DNA of 64,000 bases from Canna indica. Lineage: Eukaryota; Streptophyta; Magnoliopsida; Zingiberales; Cannaceae. Below are positions 12,075 through 24,295 of the stretch, in pieces; the stretch's first letter is position 1; each line of letters starts with the position of its first letter. A program made the position numbers and the translations under genes. The stretch covers positions 49,406,001 through 49,470,000 of the forward strand of contig CP136891.1 of NCBI GenBank assembly GCA_034359265.1, in the 5' to 3' direction. The notes below the pieces were generated by a model, which saw nothing but the letters and a program-made list of their open reading frames with translations, did no database searches and was not told the DNA's origin.

Positions 12075-12927
12075 AGAAAGTTTTGATCTGTACATTTTGT
12101 TGGGTTTCCATGTTTAAAGTATATGGAAAATTGACCTGATCTTTAGGTGTTTTCACTCTCAGTTTTGCTCTAACTCAAAGTCTGTATATACTTCGCTTTC
12201 CATTTTGTGAGTTCATATTAGATTGAACTCAGTTGGGTTTTTAGCTTTGTTAGGTCATTTTTTCACCTCATTTTATCTACTTCAGTCATAATGCTCATAT
12301 TTTATTCTTCTTATCTAAGAAATTGTTGCAGTATATACTATGGTTTTTGTTGTTGGTAATTTAAATTACTCCATTGTTGACCTAATCAATCTGGGTATTT
12401 CCTAAATAACGTATTGTTGCAAACTGATTTCCGGATTGATATCTTTCCTCGATTCATCTTCAGGTCCTTATTTCATCATTCAGCTTTTTTATCCTGCTTC
12501 ATTTCAAAGGAGAAATTTGAAACTAGAGAATGCATGCAATCAGCCATTTGTATTTTCTTGTTGCATCGAAAAATGGCCATATTCAAAAAGAAATGTGGAA
12601 AAAGCTATATCTCGAGGCTAACATCTTAATCAATTAAAAAAAAAGTGGTTGATAAATGAAGAATGAATGACCAAAATAATATGGTTGAGAATAGATTATA
12701 ATAGTAATTTCCAATTGTACTAATTGTAAATGCAATTGAACGTATATTTTTTCAGGTAGTATTGTGAAGCTTGTACGAATAAAAGGATATGCACCAAATA
12801 TTTATTGATATAATCATCATAATTTAATCGCAAATTACTTTATATTATATTGGTGAATACATTAGTGAGAATCCGTAAATATATTAGCTGACATTAAATG
12901 ATATAACATGTGAATTAACAATTAAGA
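12075..12927. other. 3' flank of gene 1, no further gene seen
   Basis: The first part should be the 3' UTR of the gene ending at 12074; I cannot place the poly(A) site. The rest is AT-rich intergenic DNA with no coding family. Confidence 0.5.
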
Positions 12928-12971
12928 GTCGATATGTTCGAGTGGTTAAGGAGATAGACTCGAGATCTGTT
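12928..12971 (+). pseudogene. tRNA-Ser(CGA) 5'-half fragment
   Basis: GTCGATATGTTCGAGTGG at 12928 followed by TTAAGGAGATAGACTCGAGA matches the 5' half of a plant tRNA-Ser: acceptor strand, D arm with GAGTGGTTAAGGAGA, and the anticodon arm with CGA in the loop. It stops just past the anticodon stem; variable and T arms are missing, so it cannot make a tRNA. The direct repeat CATGTGAATT flanks it at 12907-12916 and 12984-12993, as a retro-inserted copy would leave. Confidence 0.65.
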
Positions 12972-12993
12972 AAGGAGATATGTCATGTGAATT

Positions 12994-13638
12994 TAATAAT
13001 TTTTTTTAGAAATTTAAGATGTATTTTCATTATCAAATGATTATTTTTAAGAATTTCAAGTGACTATTATAATCATGAAAATATATTTTAAAATTTTAAA
13101 AAATTATAAAAGAAATAATTTACTAATTTAGATTTAAATAGTTTTAGGACAAGGATATTTCAAGTATTTTTAAAATTTGATTCTGATTTTAAAAATTTCG
13201 AATATTATATTTTTAATTTGAAAATTTTGAACTTTTATATTCTAGTTTAGAACAATGGCTGAAATTTCGTGGCATAATATTTTTTATTTTGTAACTGCAA
13301 CGATTGGATGTAGCCTCTTCTGTAGGACCTCTGTTCCAAATATTTCTTTGGCGAAATTGACTTGTACATATACGTCCGTTCAATCTATTGAAGTTTACAA
13401 TTCTTTTGACGTGTCCAAAATGTTTACAATAGTATGGATTTTCAATGGACTCAAATCCAACAATTTCTAAATTAGAGAATGATCCATTTGTCGATCGATC
13501 TATTGGTCGATCACTCAATCAATGAATGATGAATAGAATTGCACGGATTACTGTAAGCGTTAGAAAATGCAGTGCAACTCAATGAAAATATTGAACAATA
13601 TTTTAAAATCAGAATGCATAAAAACAAGCACAAAAGCA
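12994..13638. other. AT-rich intergenic stretch
   Basis: No gene or element end was recognised. A short TCGATCGATC patch near 13490-13510 resembles the palindromic sequence in the nearby LTR family. Confidence 0.4.
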
Positions 13639-15276
13639 TGTTGGTGAAATGACCAGAGTAATATATTAACTAATTAATTAATTTAAATTCGATTTTAATA
13701 ATTTTTTAAGTTACTTAGACAATTCACAATTGATGACTAAATACATAAGCGAGTAATAAAGATAAGTAATACAATACATAAAGAAAATAATGCTAACACA
13801 AAAATTTATAGTGGTTCGGCCCCAATGCCTACTCCACTACCAAAGCACCCCGCTTAGAATTTACAAACTAAACTTTACTAGATTAATCTTATTTTCCTTA
13901 CAACAAGGACTTTGACTCGAAGAGTCTCACTCTCAACCTAAGGCATTTCCACACCCGGAAGTCTCCGCCTTCTTACCGAGAGCACTCTTCCACCTCAACC
14001 TAAGGGACAACTCAACTAATCCTAGTAAACTAAGTTTACACCGGTGGAATTAAACCTCAAACACAAAGGCACCCACCCAATTTCAAGACCTAACAACCTA
14101 GGTCTTTACAATCTCAAATACAATGAAATAATAAGAAAATACAACACAAGATGGAGCAATAAATCAAACAATAAAGTACTTAGCTCCACAACAAGATTCA
14201 TAGCTTCCTCTTGATGTCTTTGATGATGAAACAATGAAGGTAAGACTCAATCAAAAAGATGAAAGGTTCAAGCTAGGGTTTTCACAAGATTGACTCAATG
14301 AGGGCTTAGGATTGATCAAAAGAATATCTCAAAGGTAGTAGAAGTGATCAAGATCATAAAGGAAGGCTCTCATGGCTTCCTATTTATAAGCCATGAAGAG
14401 AAGAAAGAGCTCTCTCTTCTCAACGGGCGATTTTTTGCCCGTTACAACCCACCGATTACTTGTCTGGTCGATCGTCGATCGACCGACCAAGTGACCACCC
14501 AAGCGACCGGAGCATTCTGCCCATTCTGGGCAATGTTCGGTCGACTGAAATGCCGTCGGTCGACCAGTCGGTCGACCGAACCTGGGCAGGGCAGTTTGGT
14601 TAGATTGGATTTTTTGCTCGTTTGGGTTTCGTCTTCGCTAAGTCTACTTATATAACATTTTTTAACTTTAAGTTAATAACTTTAAAACATAAATATTATA
14701 TAAGGATTACCCCCCATTTGGATTCAATAAAAATATCTAAAAAAATCAAAATCCTTAAGAATCAAAATCGAGTTTTTAGGGTCTAGTACAAATTTTCGAA
14801 AAACGGAAATTCTCTAATCTCCCGGGTCAAGTATGAGTATGCTAAAGGCTTTCAAAAATTCCTTAAAAATACCTGATTATCTAGTTTTTACCCAAGGAAT
14901 AATTATCGCCATTTTTTGTGTCAAGAAAATATCTAGGTCATATAGCCCTCCAATGAGCTCCCTAGGCTTAGTGAATTTCAGGGCAATTTCCGAATTTTCA
15001 TGTTTTGGGGTTCGAGTTTAGTTTTTGGGTTCTTATGCATCATCATGAGGATTTACAACATAAACTAGACACCCTAAACCTACACTCTATCTTCTCGACG
15101 AATCCGAGCGTGTCGACCAACGTCCTTCTAATTTTTTTATTTCTCCGATATTTTCGATCGAGGACGTCGTGCGCTAACCGATATGAAACCTAAAAGTATT
15201 TCTCAATGAACATTAGTCCCATGTTTGTTATCATCAAAACCGAGATTAAGACAAAGGTTGAAAACCTTAACCAACA
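13639..15276 (-). mobile_element. Solo LTR, TGTTGG/CCAACA family, copy 1
   Basis: Starts TGTTGG at 13639 and ends CCAACA at 15276, 1638 bp, with a perfect 5-bp TSD AAGCA (13634-13638 and 15277-15281). It is the reverse complement of the copies at 16965 and 61131; for example the ATAGTGGTTCGGCC block (near 13809) and the GATGATAACAAACATGG leader are shared. No internal coding region, primer-binding site or second LTR is present, so it is a solo LTR left by LTR-LTR recombination. It contains a palindrome-rich patch (14455-14590). Confidence 0.88.
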
Positions 15277-15281
15277 AAGCA

Positions 15282-16200
15282 CACATAATTTTTAACGTGA
15301 AAAACCCGTCAAGGCAATCTATAAAAACCACAAGATCTAGATCAACAATCGATTATAATGATAAATGAGTGTACAAAAGAGTATCTAGCATTCCTAAATT
15401 CTCAAACCATCACTGCCCATCAAACAAAGTGGAAACAATGCAATAGCAAATCACAAAACCACCAAACAACAAGGAGATAACAATGATCAAAGATAGAAAT
15501 CACCAGGACAAGTTAGCTACTGTTCTTAAAACCAGAAAAGGTTCTGGTTCCCCAAACAAAATTTTCACTGTTCAAATCAAAGAACAAGGAGTCCTAAATA
15601 AGCTCACCAAATTTCGATCGAACCACTCAGATTATTCGATCGTTGAGATGATGAAACCCGTCGCTACAAAGAATATCCAGAGAAAAGCCCGGTTCCTATA
15701 TCAAAATCCCAGCTTGCAGACCTTCAAACAAAATCACCACCGTTTTGAATAAAGAACTCAGTGTCCTCTTGATGATGTGTCAAATTACCATGTTTAGTAT
15801 CATAATTTCATGATTTATCTTAGTTAAATGCTACTTATTTCATGTCATCTAGCTTATTTTGTATTTTGGTGGTAAAATTCAATTAAGAATTTAATTATTT
15901 CTTGTATGTGCCAATTTAGATCAATTTGGGAAAGTAAGGTGGCGCAAGCCTAGTGTGAACACATTTAAATGAGGAATTAAAAATCTTCTACATGATTCTT
16001 AATATTGATGGCAAAATATTGCAAAAATCTCAATAATATTTCTCGGATTCTCAATATTAATTGCAAACTTTCCTATTCCCCAAAGTAGAGGTGTGAACAC
16101 ATTTATGAAGTGTTTCTGTCCGAAAATCAGAGTAATTTGGTCTGGTATAGTGTGTCTCCTGATTATATTCAACGCCGTAGGGGGGGGGGAGGCCTGCAAA
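15282..16200. repeat. Unclassified repeat-like region
   Basis: The block near 15292 (TTAACGTGAAAAACCCG) resembles a motif frequent in plant LTR retrotransposons, so part of this is probably LTR debris. From about 15950 the sequence runs into a G-tract (near 16181) and GGCCTGC, continuous with 20238 across the solo LTR that follows. No coding family is seen. Confidence 0.35.
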
Positions 16201-19200
16201 TGTCACACCTCAATTTCACAATGGTGTGACAGGCCAAGGTATATAACCATACCCCGAAGTTTAACTCAAACCACAAACCATAGAGATAAACCAATTTTTT
16301 TTATTCCAAACTCCAATGACTAATAAAATGATATAAATGAAATAATCCAATCCACTATTAAATAAAGTGCGGAAACATGAATGTTCAATTGAAAGAAATT
16401 TTAAAGAATGTTTTAAAACAATGAATGGAAAAAAAGAAACAATAAATCTCACTACAGGACTCTCTCTAAACCCAACCACTACCCTAACTCTAACTTCGAC
16501 TCGTCACGAGGTCTGCCCTGAACCTGCTTTCAGTTGTGCTACCCAGTACTCCAGTATTACTATTGGTTCTGACCTGGTGCTACAAGAAAATAACAAAATA
16601 AAATAGTAAGTCCACATTGGACTTAGTTAGTGGCTCGGTCCTGAGCCTACCACGGTCCCCAGTTTAACAGTTGTATAAAATGCATAATGACCACATAATA
16701 GAAAATTTCCACAACATAATAAATAATATCTTAAATCCAGAAATAAACCATTTATCTATATAAATCCAAAGCATCCATATATAACGTATACAGAAAAGAA
16801 ACCATATATTCACACAAACATATTTCCAAACAATACGAGTCGGTCACTAGGACTTGCCCAGTGAGCTTCCCGCCCATGGTTCCTTATCTAGGTAGACCCT
16901 TTAGCCTCAGTAACCCTAATTGGTTGGGAAAACCACTCCAACTAGTGCCACTTCGGGTCGATCGTGTTGGCCTAAGGTTTTCTACCTTGGTCTTAATCTC
17001 GGTTTTGATGATAACAAACATGGAACTAATGTTTCATTGAGAAATCTTTCAGGTTCCAAGTTGGTTAGCGCACGACGTTCCCGATCGAAAAAATTAAAGA
17101 AATCAGCAAGGACGCTCGTCGACGCTCGGGATTCTTCGGGAAGTTGAAGTTTAGGTCTAGGGTGTCTAGCATGTGTCATAAATCCTCATGATGATGCATA
17201 AGAACCCAAAAACCAAACCCGAATTCCAAAACATGAAAAACCAACAAATTAGTAAATGACCATGGAATTCACTAACCTAGGGAGCTCCTTAGAGGGCTAT
17301 ATGATCTAGACATTTTCTTGACACAAAAAATACCGGTAATTATTCCTTGGGTAAAAACTAGATAACGAGGTATTTTAAAGGAATTTTTGGAAGCCTTTAG
17401 CATACCCATATTTTACCCTAGAGATTAGAAAATTTCCATTTTTCGGAAATTTGTACTAGACCTCAAAAACTAGATTTTGATTCTTAAGGATTTTAATTTT
17501 TTAGATATTTTTATTGAATTCAAATGGGGGTAATCCTTATATGATATTTATATTTTAAAATTATTAACTTAAAGTTAAGAAAAGTTATATAAGCAGACTT
17601 AGCGAAGACGGAACCCAGGAACGAGCAAACAAGCAGAAAAACCAGCCTAAGCAATCTGTCCTGCCTAGGTTCGGTCGACCGACTGGTCAACTGGCGGCAT
17701 TTCGGTCGACCAAATGATGCCCAAAATGGGCAGTAGGCCTTTGGTCGCTCGATCGGTCGACCAACGATCGATCGACAAGCAATCGGGCGTCGCTAATGGG
17801 CAGAAAAATGCTTGTTGACGAGCCTTGCTGTTTGGGGGGTTATAAATACCCATCCCAAACTCATTTCTAGCCCACATATGATGCTTCCAAGCCTCAAAGA
17901 GTAGTCCTAAGTATTTCTACAAGCTTTCATTGAGCCATCCTTGCAAAAGCTCTAGTTTTGATCCCCATTTATTGATTTAGCCTTCAAGCTTTATAGATTC
18001 ATCTTCTCAATGCATCAAGAGGACTAGAGAGTTTCTTTTGGAGCTAAGTACTTGTTGTTTGATTTATTGCTCCAATTGTTATTGTATTTTGTTATTTATT
18101 TTGATTGTATATCAAGTGTGTAAACCTAGGTTTCTAGGTTTGATTGAGTTGGTGATTGCCTTGATGTTAACGCTTAAACCCACCATTGTAAACTTAGTTT
18201 ACTATGATTAGTTGAGTTGTCCCTTAGGTTGAGGTGAAAGAGTGCTCTCGGTAAGAAGGCGGAGACTTCCAGGTGTGGAAGTGCCTTAGGTTGAGAGCGA
18301 GACTCTTCGGGTCAAAGTCCTCGTTGTAAGGAAAACAAGATTAATATAGTAAAGTTTAGTTTGGAAATCCTAAGTGGGGTGCTTAGGTAGTGGAGTAGGC
18401 ATTGGGGCCGAATCACTATAAATCTCATTGTGTTAGCATTGCTACCTTTGTTTGTGTTTAACTGTTTTATTATTGCTTCCGCATTTAGTCGATAAATTAC
18501 AATTTTCCTAAGTGGTTCAAGAAACGATTAAAACAGAATTTAGGCAAATAGATTAGATAACATACTATTCACCCCCCGCTAGTGTGACCATTTCACCAAT
18601 AGGTCGTCAGCGTGGCTCGCTGACGAGCTTCCCGGTCCACACCTCCTCTGCTGATCAGCCCAACCAAACCCCCATCTTATCTGCATACACAAGCATGTAC
18701 AAAAAGATAATAAATGCACCAACACCATAAACACTTAATGTAAACTAGTATTTCTACACAATATAGTTTCAAGTACATGTTTCCTACAATAACGTAGTTT
18801 TTAAAAAATTTCAAACCGAGTGAAACATCTAAATTTAGAGATTACCACATGGAAGTCTAAAAAGAAAAATATTATGAACAACATCCACAATACAACCCCT
18901 TTACAAGCAAGTCCATGGTATTCTAATTCCTTTAGTTTCTACCTCAAACTTTTCTAAAAGAATATTAAGAATACTTATTCACTATATTTAAATGTCCATA
19001 TAAACTCAAAGCTTAGATAAAGTTTTCATGCCAATTTAACTTACAATAACAGTAGATACTAAAATAAAGTGATTTAGGAATGCAAGACATTAACAATCTC
19101 ACCCTTATTTCCCTTCCTTCATCCTACACCAATTTTTCCCAAACATCTACTATTTTCCCAACATCCACTGTTACAAACTTTAATCAAACCAAAACTTATT

Positions 19201-20237
19201 GATTTCACGTTTCCTTCAAGACTTACCTTCAGCATGCAACCACCAGATGAAGAGCAACATCAACAAAAATTAAAATTAAAGCCTTGATAACTTTCCCCTT
19301 TGGCTGCCGCACACCCTTACTTTTTCTTTCTTCCCTCATCCAAATCAATTTCCAATCATCCACTGTTAACACGCAATCAATCATTACTTTTATGATTTCG
19401 TAATTACATTTACCACCAAACTATACTATGCAGCCACGAGGAGAAAGGAAATCTGCAATACACCTCTTGAGAAGCATACGACACATTGCTGTGTAATCTA
19501 CTTGCTAAGAATGCTAAGAATGCAACTAAGAAAACAATCCAATTAAAATAATTCTAATGGCAGCAAGTGGTCATCATCAAAAATTAAACTTTCCATTGCT
19601 TTATAACGTACACAATGAACCTCAACTTTAACACAAGAATTTACACCATAATCCATCATCAAATTCCATTGAAGAGGGGATTAAAATGGATTAAAATCGT
19701 CAAGAAACCTCCAAGTTCTTCAAGGCATGGGGTGGCAAGGGAAAGGAAGGAATAATGAGTTTTAGCAAGATTTTAACCACTCACCAGCAAGGGAAAATCA
19801 AATGGAAGATGATCCTAAAGATCCTCGCACCAATGATCGCCGGCGTCGGCAATCGGTCCGGTGGCAAACCCCTCGTCCGTCGCCCCCTTCAAGCGTTGGG
19901 TTTTTTTCTCCCTCTTGGATGCGTGCGGCCCTAGCAGCCGCACCATCCAATAACCCCCCCCCCCCCCCTTTTTCCTTTTTACGATTCTACCCCTTACTTA
20001 ACCCAACCTCGATTTCTACCTAACTCGACCAACACTCGTCCGAATTGGGTTCCGATCGAGTCATCAGACTCAACTTGATTCGACTAATAATCCAGAACAT
20101 AAAATAAAATATTAAACACGCGCAAAGGACTCACCTTAAATCGTATTATCCGACACTTCCTCCGACCCGCTCTGATGCGCATCCACATCGTCCCGCTGAA
20201 ATATTTAAATTAAATTATAAAAATTGTGGGTATAACA
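16201..20237 (-). mobile_element. Solo LTR of Del/Tekay-like gypsy type, carrying a nested solo LTR
   Basis: Read on the - strand it starts TGTTATACCC (20237) and ends GGTGTGACA (16201), the same termini style as the LTR at 55152-57796, and shares an early block (TTTCAGC..., GGATGCG..., GTCGGAGGA). A perfect 5-bp TSD GCAAA (16196-16200, 20238-20242) proves a clean insertion. Without the nested element it is about 2.4 kb. No gag-pol is present. A C-homopolymer near 19952 may be an assembly-sensitive spot. Confidence 0.85.
16965..18601 (+). mobile_element. Solo LTR, TGTTGG/CCAACA family, copy 2, nested
   Basis: Begins TGTTGGCCTAAGG at 16965 and ends TTTCACCAATA at 18601 (one change from CCAACA), 1637 bp. 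Flanks GATCG (16960-16964) and GGTCG (18602-18606) are a TSD with one mutation. It lies inside the gypsy-type solo LTR 16201-20237 and so inserted later. A palindrome-rich patch (17670-17785) lies just upstream of a TATAAATA (17840-17847). No coding. Confidence 0.85.
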
Positions 20238-21423
20238 GCAAAAGACACTCCAACGCTCAAGTTAGTGGGACTCCAAGGTGAAGGTAATAGAATATTGAAC
20301 TTAGATTACCCGAGGTGTGTCGTGTATGTATTTATTGCGGGTGGAGGTGATGACGCTGCCTGATAATCTTGCGAGGATTTGCTCAAAATGGGTCGAGGCT
20401 GATCCTGAAGATGGCGAGCTTGTAATGGCATATCCCTTGTGATAAGGAATGATGTGGATGTCCATGTTTGACCAGATGGAGCCCCCGGGTGGAGCTGTCT
20501 GGTCTAGCTTGAGTCAAGTTTGGGATGTAGCTGGGTGGAGCCCCTAGGCGGAGCCGTTTAGCTTGACTCGAGGTAGGTTGTGGGGCGCTGCTGGGTTTAA
20601 TCCGATCGAGCCTAATAGTTCTAGTCCAGTACACAACCCCCAAGCTGGTTGGAGTCTAGAGGATTGTGTGTCTAGCTCTTAAATGGGGTTTAACTTTCTC
20701 GTCTTCAATTTATCTGTAACTTTGGAAAACTTCTGGAGATATTCGCTATGTTGTGTTTAGTCATTCTAAAGGATGTGTTGTATTGGGTGGCCTTTGAGGC
20801 CGGGTCAAAGTAGGTGACCATGAGGGTCGAAGTAAAGCGGATGACCGCAGAGATCGTGTCGGAGTGGATGATTGCGGAGGCCGAGCTGAAATGAGTGGTC
20901 GTAGAGGCCGAACTGGAGTTAGTGGCCGTATAGGCCGAGCTAGAGAGAGCGGCTGTGGAAGCCAAATTGGAGTAAAGGGCCATAGAGGCTGAGCTGGAGC
21001 GAGCGATCGTGTGTCATCTTTGGTTAGCACATAGCAACTTTCTGGGAGTGAATCGAATTGTCATATCTTTATCGTGTTAGTCCTGTCTTGTCATCTTTTG
21101 TGCTTAGTGTGACGGCTTAATGGTAGGGTTTGTCTTCTGTCATGGCGCTTCTTGGTTGGCTTTTGCCTTTTCAGTTCAGGGGAGTGATCATGATAGGAAT
21201 GTGTTCCCACGGACTCTCGCAGTTTTCTAGGAAACCGCCTTTTTATGGGTTTGATCGATTGGTTGAGATTTGTCTTGTGGTACAATTGTTGGATGTCCGA
21301 TGGGGGGTATATTGTCCTTGTTCTCTAAACTTTTCGCACTTTTGGTGCCTTGGTGTTTTGAGGTTTTCTTCGGCGACGGACAAGCCTTTTTGGTTTTTAG
21401 TTTCTTTTGCTTGCCGCTAGTGA
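20238..21423. repeat. Leader/flank of the second PF04195-type element
   Basis: The sequence joins directly to 16200 across the solo LTR (GGCCTGCAAAAGACACTCC once the insertion is removed), so it belongs to the older repeat. It contains the 27-bp tandem array at 20796-21011 and leads into PF04195-type coding at 21424. I recognise no other gene in it. Confidence 0.45.
20796..21011 (+). repeat. 27-bp tandem repeat, 8 units
   Basis: Eight diverged units of 27 bp (consensus near GAGGCCGAGCTGGAGT...GTGGCCGTA) start at 20796, 20823, 20850, 20877, 20904, 20931, 20958 and 20985. Because 27 is a multiple of three, long frames stay open on both strands here. One + frame would give a nine-residue Glu/Ala/Leu repeat, coiled-coil-like, but stops break it. 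Confidence 0.8.
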
Positions 21424-23620
21424 TTGAAGTTTTTGCTCAGGCCATTGGTGAAAAGAAAAGTTAGGACCGTGCCAGAGGCAAGGCCGTCGTCGAAGAGGAC
21501 TCTCGATCCCTACTTGTGGGTTTTTCACAGGATACAATTGGAGAGTTCAGTGATAACTGCCCTAAGTAACATACAAGCTTTCCAGGATAGGGTAAAGATC
21601 TCTCGCTCTGACGATGAAGATTCTTTTGATTGCCTTCCATGCTCCTCCTTAGATAGGATTTTTCACCACAGAGAGTTTGGATATGTTTTTATGTATGAGA
21701 TTCTGTTTGAAGAACTTGGAGTTTGCTTGCCCTTCACGGACTTTGAATGTGGGATATTGAACCAAGCGAATATTGCTCCTTCGCAATTACACCCAAATAA
21801 CTGGGCGACTATCCGTTGTTTTGAGATCCTAATGCAGTTTCTCAACCTTGAGCCAAGCCTTTATGTATTCTTCTCCATCTTTTAGATAAATGGTTCCTAA
21901 AAGGGAGTTCTGGTGTCGCTTAGCAGTGTGCCAGGGAAGAAACTCTTCAACTCTTTCCGGAGTACTCATGAGAACTTTAAAGAGTGCTTCTTCAAGTTTA
22001 AATCGAAACTGTCTCAATATCCATTTTACTTGGACCCTGATTCCTAGAAGTAGTTGTTTCCTTTATCTTTGATTGTGAATCCTATGCCGATTGGGCATGT
22101 GGAAGAGGGGGTTCTTTCAGTCAAGGAGAGCCATATCATGGATTTTTTAATCAGGTGGCCCTTCTGAGCCTTTATCCTATAAAGAATTGTTGAAGAGAGA
22201 CCTGGAGAGGGATTCTAGAATACTTGTAAAAACCTCTTTAGGTTTTTCTGTTTAGGGATTTCATCGGAAGATAGAGTTTAGGTTTAGGGATTCTAGAATA
22301 TTTGTAAAAACCTCTTTACGATGCAAAAGAAACCACCAAAATCCAAAATCGACACCCAAAACCCCAAAAGGCTAAAATTTGCAATTTAGGCCGACCTTCG
22401 ACAGCAACCCTGGATCAGCCCAGGATCGACCGAAACTCGCTGAAATTGTCAATATATGTCCGATCGATCCTCGGCCGATCGAGAGTCGCCTCGCGGTCGA
22501 CTGAAAGTGCTAACAGATCTTTTTAGATCTGTTGAACGGCTCTTTTTGAGCTCCTAGCCTTGTAATCTCTATATATACTTCCAAGACAACCTTCCTTACA
22601 CCCTAAACACTTCATTAAGCCATTCTAAAATGATTTTCTACGGCTACTTTAGGAGTAAGAGGTGTGGAACCCCTGTTATTGGTAGAGGGAATAATTTTCT
22701 AGTGGATGAATCTCCATGAGGGCCTAGTCATCTGTCTCCAGTTTTAGCCTTAGAGAGTCTAGTACTGGTGGATTCGGAGGTCCCATGCGTAGGGGTTCCA
22801 AGCCCTCGGTTGTAGAGTGTAGTGTAGTTATCTAGTTCTTCTGACTCAACTGTTTATGTTCCTCTCTTACAATTGGAGGAGCGAGTTGGGAATCGTGTTT
22901 TTAATAGAGTTTCATCACCCCACGAAGGTACGACTTCGATGAGGAATGATGCTTCGGCATCGAGCATTGAGATTACAGGAAATTCCCCACTGATGGCTCA
23001 GCGACTAGCCATGGTTCCATATACATGTGTTTCTTTTTGCCAGCGACTAGCCATCGTTTTCGCCGGAGGAATCAGAGATGTGGACTAAGTTTTTGACTTT
23101 GGCCAGTAGGCTGAGGCAGCTTGAGTCGGATAAATCTGAGGATTATATGCGAGAAGTGGAGCTGTTGAAGCTCGAATTGGCTAAGGTTAAGAGAATGAAG
23201 AGCCGTAAGATTGAGCGTTTGAATCTTATTGTTGCGGAATTGGCTACTTGGCTATAGGTCATGGAGGATGAGTCCAGGAGGAACCTTGAGGCATCCCAGG
23301 CGGTGAATTCTCACCTGTGAGCTGAAGCGGCAGAATGCAGATGGAAGGCAAAGAATTCTGAGGTTGAGATGAACCGTTGGCGGGATATCGGTTTAATTTT
23401 GTATAGTGAAAGTTTCAACAAGGCGATTGAACATGCTCAATTTTTTTGCTCCCGAAGCTAACTTTTCTAGAGTCAAAAGTTTCCTATTTCAGAGCTTGAG
23501 GAGGTTCCTGTTTCCCTAGAGGAAGAGTTGCCACCCACTGTTTCTGAGCCTCATGTTGGCCTTTCGAGGGCATTATGGAGAAGGAAAATGCCAAGGTGTT
23601 TCCTCCCTTATAAATATTGG
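21424..23620 (+). pseudogene. PF04195-type putative plant transposon protein with coiled-coil C-terminus, broken
   Basis: Residues from 21424 carry the family signature: FGYVFMYEILFEELGVCLPF, LHPNNWATIRCFEI and LYVFFSIF. After a stop at 21883 the match continues in another frame as VSLSSVPGKKLFNSF and FKECFFKF. Around 23080-23600 a second block reads as a charged coiled coil (RLRQLESDKSED..., VELLKLELAKVKR) with several stops, then LEEVPVSLEEEL, the usual C-terminus of such proteins. Between, 22200-22900 looks inserted or rearranged. It is a relative of the - strand copy at 4856 but keeps more of the C-terminus. Dead. Confidence 0.65.
22385..22640 (+). repeat. Short diverged piece of the palindrome-rich LTR family
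   Basis: GATC/TCGA-rich DNA (22390-22500) is followed by a TATA-like TCTATATATAC (near 22568) and TTCATTAAGCCATTCT (near 22611), which lines up with TTCATTCAGCCATTCTT in the copy at 61131. It sits inside the PF04195-type pseudogene and has no clear ends. Confidence 0.45.
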
Positions 23621-23944
23621 CATTTGTTAAATCGTCCTCGAGTGGGCCACACATTGTATGAAATGGATTGTCGCCTCTTGTGGGTTGTATGAAGTGTTTG
23701 ACTTTTGGCCCTTTGTTGGTCTATTTATGCATACGATGGTTTTTGTTTTATTTCATATTTTTGCTGATTTGACATATTAGTTTTTACTGTCGGCAATGCT
23801 TGGTTCCTATTAAGGGAAAATCTTTTTTTGAGGCTAAACCTTCCACAATAGCTCCGAAGTTATTTCGGAGGTTAATCAATAATGGGAGGCTCTACTGTCG
23901 AGTTAGGCTGGTCCTGCATAAAGTTAGGAATAGTGGGCCCAGGG

Positions 23945-24295
23945 TCGAACACTATACTTCGAGGGTTCAAGCCTAGCTCGCCGAGGAGCACAAGATAGGA
24001 CCGTGTGTGAAAAGTTGAATAAGGGCTTTAAGGCCGGAAGTAACGGCTTTTGGGGCCGAGGACTATACTCGGGGGTTCATGCGGAGCTCGTCGAGGAGCG
24101 TAAGGCAAGACCGCACGCGAGCAGTCGAGTAAGGGCTCTAAGGCCGGAAGTAACAAATCTGGGGGCCGAGGACTGCACTCGGGGTATCAAGCCGAACTCG
24201 CTGAGGAGCGTAAGGCAAGACCATGGGCGAGGAGTCGAGTAAGTGCTCTAAGGCCAGAAGTAACAGCTCTGGAGATCGAGGACCAGACTCGGTGA
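23945..24295 (+). repeat. 110-bp tandem repeat, 3 units plus a partial
   Basis: Units start at 23945, 24055, 24165 and 24275; each carries GTCGAG/GCCGAGGAC, ACTCGGGG, GAGGAGCGTAAG and AAGGCCGGAAGTAAC landmarks. It follows the PF04195-type coding remnant and is probably part of that element's 3' non-coding region. Confidence 0.8.

Noticed and set aside
13213..13518. - strand 101-codon open frame
   Set aside because: No recognisable motif, AT-rich intergenic context and no splice or promoter support.
23945..24295. Regular repeats considered as a CRISPR-like array
   Set aside because: Units are contiguous diverged tandem copies without spacers, in plant DNA.
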